Assembly: GCA_902812345.1 (NCBI GenBank)
Contig: CADDZM010000021.1
Location: 1 to 34,453, forward strand
DNA from: Chloroflexota bacterium
GTDB lineage: Bacteria; Chloroflexota; Chloroflexia; Chloroheliales; Chloroheliaceae
DNA: 34,453 bases
Direction of reading: 5' to 3'
The translations under genes were made by a program, and so were the position numbers. Below are positions 32,053 to 34,453 of the stretch, piece after piece. Below the pieces are notes generated by a model. It was not told the origin of the DNA and did not search any database. It was given only the letters and a program-made list of their open reading frames with translations. Positions within the stretch are counted from its first letter, which is position 1. Each line of letters starts with the position of its first letter.

Positions 32053-33102
32053 TTAAACGATTCCCAGTATCTTCCGGTTAGTGGCCTCGTCGGACGCGCC
32101 GCCCGCGAAGTCATCAAAGGCATGGGCCGGCGGCGTGATGAGCATCTCCTTGATAAAGGCGGCGCCTTCCCGCGCGCCCTGTTCGGAGTCCTTCAAAACG
32201 TCTTCCCATTCGAGGACCGCCCAGCCTTTATAGCCGTACTGGGTCAGCTTCGAGAAAATCTTTTTGAAGTCAACCTGCCCGTCACCGAGGCTGCGGAAGC
32301 GTCCAGGCCGGTCCGCCCAGTCCTGGTAGCCCGCGTAGACCCCTGAACGCGGCGAGGGGTTGAACTCGGCATCCTTGACGTGGAAAGCCTTGATATAATC
32401 CTTGTAAACATCTATATAGCCAACATAGTCAAGTTGTTGGAGGACGAAGTGCGAGGGGTCGTAAAGGATTTTCACTCTGGGATGGTTATTTGTAGCAGCC
32501 AGGAACCGCTCGAAAGAAACGCCGTCGTGCAAGTCTTCGCCGGGATGGATTTCAAAGGCCAGGTCCACGCCGTATTCCTCGGCTGCGTTCAGGATGGGCT
32601 GCCAGCGCCGGGCCAGTTCCTTAAAACCAAGCTCGACCAGGCCGCCGGGCCGCTGCGGCCAGGGGTAAAAAGTATGCCAGAGCAAGGCTCCTGAGAAAGT
32701 CGGCATAACGGTCAGGCCCAGGTTATGCGAAGCTTTAACGGCTAGAGTCATCTGGTTGACGGCCCATTCGGTGCGGGCTTTCGGGTTGCCGTGCAGTTCT
32801 TCAGGCGCGAAAGCGTCAAAAAGAATATCAAAAGCAGGGTGGACCGCGACCAGTTGCCCGCGCAGGTGCGAAGCCAGTTCGGTAATCGCCAGGCCGTTGG
32901 TGCGGCCTTTAAGCTCGTCGCAATAGTCTTTGGACTCGGCCGCTTTTTCCAGGTCAATCAGGTTTTTAGCATCAACCGGAACCTGCACGCCGATGAAGCC
33001 AAGCGACCCGGCCCAGGCTGTAATATTTTCAAGAGTATCGAAGGGAGGTTCTTTTCCGGCATACTGAGCTAGAAACAACGCCGGTCCTTTTATCTGTGCC
33101 AT
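32053..33102 (-). CDS. Sugar phosphate isomerase/epimerase-like TIM barrel, first gene of the cluster
   Basis: A 349-residue AP_endonuc_2-type barrel, longer than its neighbour. Start at the ATG 33102 (MAQIKGPALFLAQYAG), chosen because GGAGAGGAG lies six bases upstream; the longest frame begins at 33165. Metal-site candidates are Glu184 (AFEIHPGED), Asp215 (LYDPSHF), His241 (AFHVKDAEF) and Glu298 or Glu300 (VLEWED). It is the promoter-proximal gene, divergent from the AraC regulator with about 155 bp between starts. Related proteins in sugar clusters act as isomerases or 3-keto-glycoside lyases; the sequence alone does not decide. Confidence 0.87.
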   Translation of the reverse strand: MAQIKGPALFLAQYAGKEPPFDTLENITAWAGSLGFIGVQVPVDAKNLIDLEKAAESKDYCDELKGRTNGLAITELASHLRGQLVAVHPAFDILFDAFAPEELHGNPKARTEWAVNQMTLAVKASHNLGLTVMPTFSGALLWHTFYPWPQRPGGLVELGFKELARRWQPILNAAEEYGVDLAFEIHPGEDLHDGVSFERFLAATNNHPRVKILYDPSHFVLQQLDYVGYIDVYKDYIKAFHVKDAEFNPSPRSGVYAGYQDWADRPGRFRSLGDGQVDFKKIFSKLTQYGYKGWAVLEWEDVLKDSEQGAREGAAFIKEMLITPPAHAFDDFAGGASDEATNRKILGIV

Positions 33103-33189
33103 CTTGCTCCTCTCCAGAATAGTTCGTGTCCCAGGGCCATAATGCGGTCCCGGATAAATAAACAATACGGTTCTATTAAAGACCCGTAG

Positions 33190-33198
33190 TGCTATAAT
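33190..33198 (+). promoter_or_regulatory. Extended -10 promoter of the araC-type gene
   Basis: TGC plus TATAAT (33193-33198), about 60 bases before the ATG at 33258, in the 155-bp divergent region. This is the plus-strand example of the TGCTATAAT nonamer. A clear minus-strand promoter for the sugar cluster was not found in the same region. Confidence 0.55.
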
Positions 33199-33257
33199 GT
33201 CTATAAATTATTTGCCTAAAAGTTGACTTATCTGGCTATTATTCAAAAGAGGACAGA

Positions 33258-34067
33258 ATGGCAGACGGCCACAATGATGTTTCAGTAATGGGTGTTGGCT
33301 ATTCGCTGCATACCAGGGGTTATCACACCACCCAGCGGGACGGGTTGAAAAGTTATCTTATAAGGCTGCAAACGGAAGGGCAGGCCCAGGCGCTGGTTGG
33401 CAACCAGTTCAAAACGCTTTCGCCCGGCGACCTGGTGGTGTACGCGCCCGGCCAGCCCTACGAACTTAAAGTTTTGCCTGCTACCGGCGGCTCACTAACA
33501 CAATCTGCCAGCGGCGATTACTATGTCTTTTGCGGCGGCGAGTGGGTAGACCGCTGGTGGGAAAAACAGCCGCGCATTTTTCCTTTCAGGATTACCCTCG
33601 ACGAAGGGCTGCTTTCAACCTGGCGGCTGCTTATTGCCGAAAAACGGCGGGTCTGGGACGAAATTGACGAAATTTCCAGCAACCTTTTACGCAGCCTGTG
33701 CCTGGGGCTAGACCGCCTCATCCTCACCAGGAGCCAGGATACCAAAGGCAACGCCGCGATTGCCTATAAAGTGAAACACTTTATCGAACAAAACGCCACG
33801 AATAATTTCTCACTGGAAGAGGTCGCCGAATACGCCGGGCTGAGCGTTTCCAGGGTTGTCCACCTGTTCAAAGTTACTTTCGGCCAGACCATCATCGAGT
33901 ACGCTATTGACGTGCGCCTGGCGATTGCCTCGGAGCGTATCCGGTTGACCACGATGCCGCTCGAACAAATCGCCGAGACCAGCGGCTTTCGCAACTACTG
34001 TTATTTCAGCCGGATTTTCCGGGCGCGTTATAAGGTTTCGCCCCGCCAGTACCGCGGCGCCGCCTAG
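33258..34067 (+). CDS. AraC family transcriptional regulator
   Basis: A 269-residue regulator. The N-terminal part (about 10-115) resembles a cupin sensor (LSPGDLVVYAPGQPYELK), expected to bind a sugar or small ligand. The C-terminal DNA-binding domain has two helix-turn-helix units: FSLEEVAEYAGLSVSRVVHLF (about 184-204) and LEQIAETSGFRNYCYFSRIF (235-254), ending in the signature KVSPRQYRG. The ATG follows AAGAGGAC. It is divergent from the sugar cluster and so is very likely its activator or repressor. The downstream neighbour is convergent and only 12 bp away. Confidence 0.92.
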   Translation: MADGHNDVSVMGVGYSLHTRGYHTTQRDGLKSYLIRLQTEGQAQALVGNQFKTLSPGDLVVYAPGQPYELKVLPATGGSLTQSASGDYYVFCGGEWVDRWWEKQPRIFPFRITLDEGLLSTWRLLIAEKRRVWDEIDEISSNLLRSLCLGLDRLILTRSQDTKGNAAIAYKVKHFIEQNATNNFSLEEVAEYAGLSVSRVVHLFKVTFGQTIIEYAIDVRLAIASERIRLTTMPLEQIAETSGFRNYCYFSRIFRARYKVSPRQYRGAA

Positions 34068-34079
34068 CCCCGTCGCTTT

Positions 34080-34453
34080 CTATTCCCCTAAAAGAGCGGT
34101 AAGCCGCTCCCGCAGGATGACCTCGGCCTCCTCTCCCAGGCTCGCCACTACTTCGGCGGCAGGCCGCGCTTGGTTGACCAGGCCGACCGCTTCCCCGGCG
34201 TAAATGCTGGCGACGTTGTAATTCTTCGCTGCCGTAGCCTCTTTCAGTCCGTCCAGGGCGGCCTGGTCCTGCAGTAAAGCCTGTTCGTGGCCGTCCCAGC
34301 GTTCGGTAAACTCGTTACGCAAGGCGCGGCCCGGCATGCTGTCCGGCCAGGGCAGGCGATTGGCCCGGTCGTAAACCGCAGTCAGGACCGTATCGGTTTC
34401 CCTCGCTTGCAACACGCGCTGGCGGGCCGCCTCTACAGCGTTGGTTTCAGGGC
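34080..34453 (-). CDS. Nitronate monooxygenase (2-nitropropane dioxygenase family), C-terminal part
   Basis: The C-terminal portion of an FMN-dependent nitronate monooxygenase. The frame stays open to the window edge (codons before the GTG at 34415 read PETNAVEAARQR), so the N-terminal majority, including most of the FMN-binding barrel, is outside. Family features are ETDTVLTAVYDRANRLPWPD, PGRALRNEFTERWDG, a short linker, and YAGEAVGLVNQARPAAEVV with the C-terminal helix. Nitronate monooxygenases detoxify propionate 3-nitronate and alkyl nitronates; the family also contains enoyl-ACP reductase-like enzymes. It converges on the araC gene. Confidence 0.85.
   Translation of the reverse strand, partial: PETNAVEAARQRVLQARETDTVLTAVYDRANRLPWPDSMPGRALRNEFTERWDGHEQALLQDQAALDGLKEATAAKNYNVASIYAGEAVGLVNQARPAAEVVASLGEEAEVILRERLTALLGE

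Noticed and set aside
32031-32123. Longer start for the second isomerase
   Set aside because: It would overlap the preceding gene by 71 bases. The ATG at 32030 fits the family start and has AAGGA upstream.
1-34453. CRISPR arrays, tRNA/rRNA genes and prophage attachment sites
   Set aside because: No regularly spaced repeats, cloverleaf-like segments, rRNA stretches or integrase genes were noticed when reading both strands. A tRNA scan would be needed to exclude a small RNA gene formally.

Overview
The window is about 34.5 kb of bacterial chromosome, mid-50s %G+C by eye, with tightly packed genes, strong AAGGAGG-type ribosome binding sites and frequent GTG/TTG starts. Gene content (Uma2 proteins, a PAS/GAF-rich hybrid kinase, a split methylmalonyl-CoA mutase, Gfo/Idh/MocA plus TIM-barrel isomerase clusters, and secreted glycosidases sharing a module I associate with Chloroflexota surface proteins) suggests a Chloroflexota bacterium. 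This is recognition from memory, not a database match. No rRNA, tRNA, CRISPR array, prophage or intact insertion sequence was seen.

Left part (1-10.3 kb): a truncated LacD-like aldolase closed by a hairpin terminator; a tlyA-nadK pair with its own promoter; a TetR regulator with candidate operators in front of itself and of the following GNAT acetyltransferase; then, on the minus strand, a DUF2103-like small protein, the large subunit of methylmalonyl-CoA mutase, a Uma2 protein, a methyltransferase/GT4 glycosyltransferase pair, and mutM.

Middle (10.3-25.6 kb): a 1450-residue hybrid histidine kinase behind a control region rich in dyads and possibly transcribed leaderless; a GT-C type membrane glycosyltransferase; and two divergently placed clan GH-A glycosidases (one secreted, one lipoprotein) separated by 812 bp. 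The two glycosidases carry the same roughly 270-residue module, N-terminal in one and C-terminal in the other. This is the best candidate in the window for something undescribed. A bidirectional terminator separates them from tpiA, preceded on its own strand by a membrane-anchored TPR protein.

Right part (25.6-34.5 kb): an FAD amine-oxidase-like enzyme, a decayed reading frame with an in-frame TGA, and a pRiA4b ORF-3-like zinc protein. Next is a five-gene minus-strand sugar cluster (two TIM-barrel isomerase-like proteins, two Gfo/Idh/MocA oxidoreductases and a ThuA protein) facing a divergent AraC regulator and ending in a strong terminator. Its composition suggests oxidative, 3-keto-type handling of a glycoside or rare sugar. 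A perfect 23-bp hairpin interrupts the cluster. A truncated nitronate monooxygenase closes the window.

Four promoters share the extended -10 sequence TGCTATAAT, which gives a usable local promoter signature. Several starts are moved inward relative to the longest reading frame (mutM, the secreted glycosidase, thuA, both isomerases), on the basis of ribosome binding sites and family N-termini.
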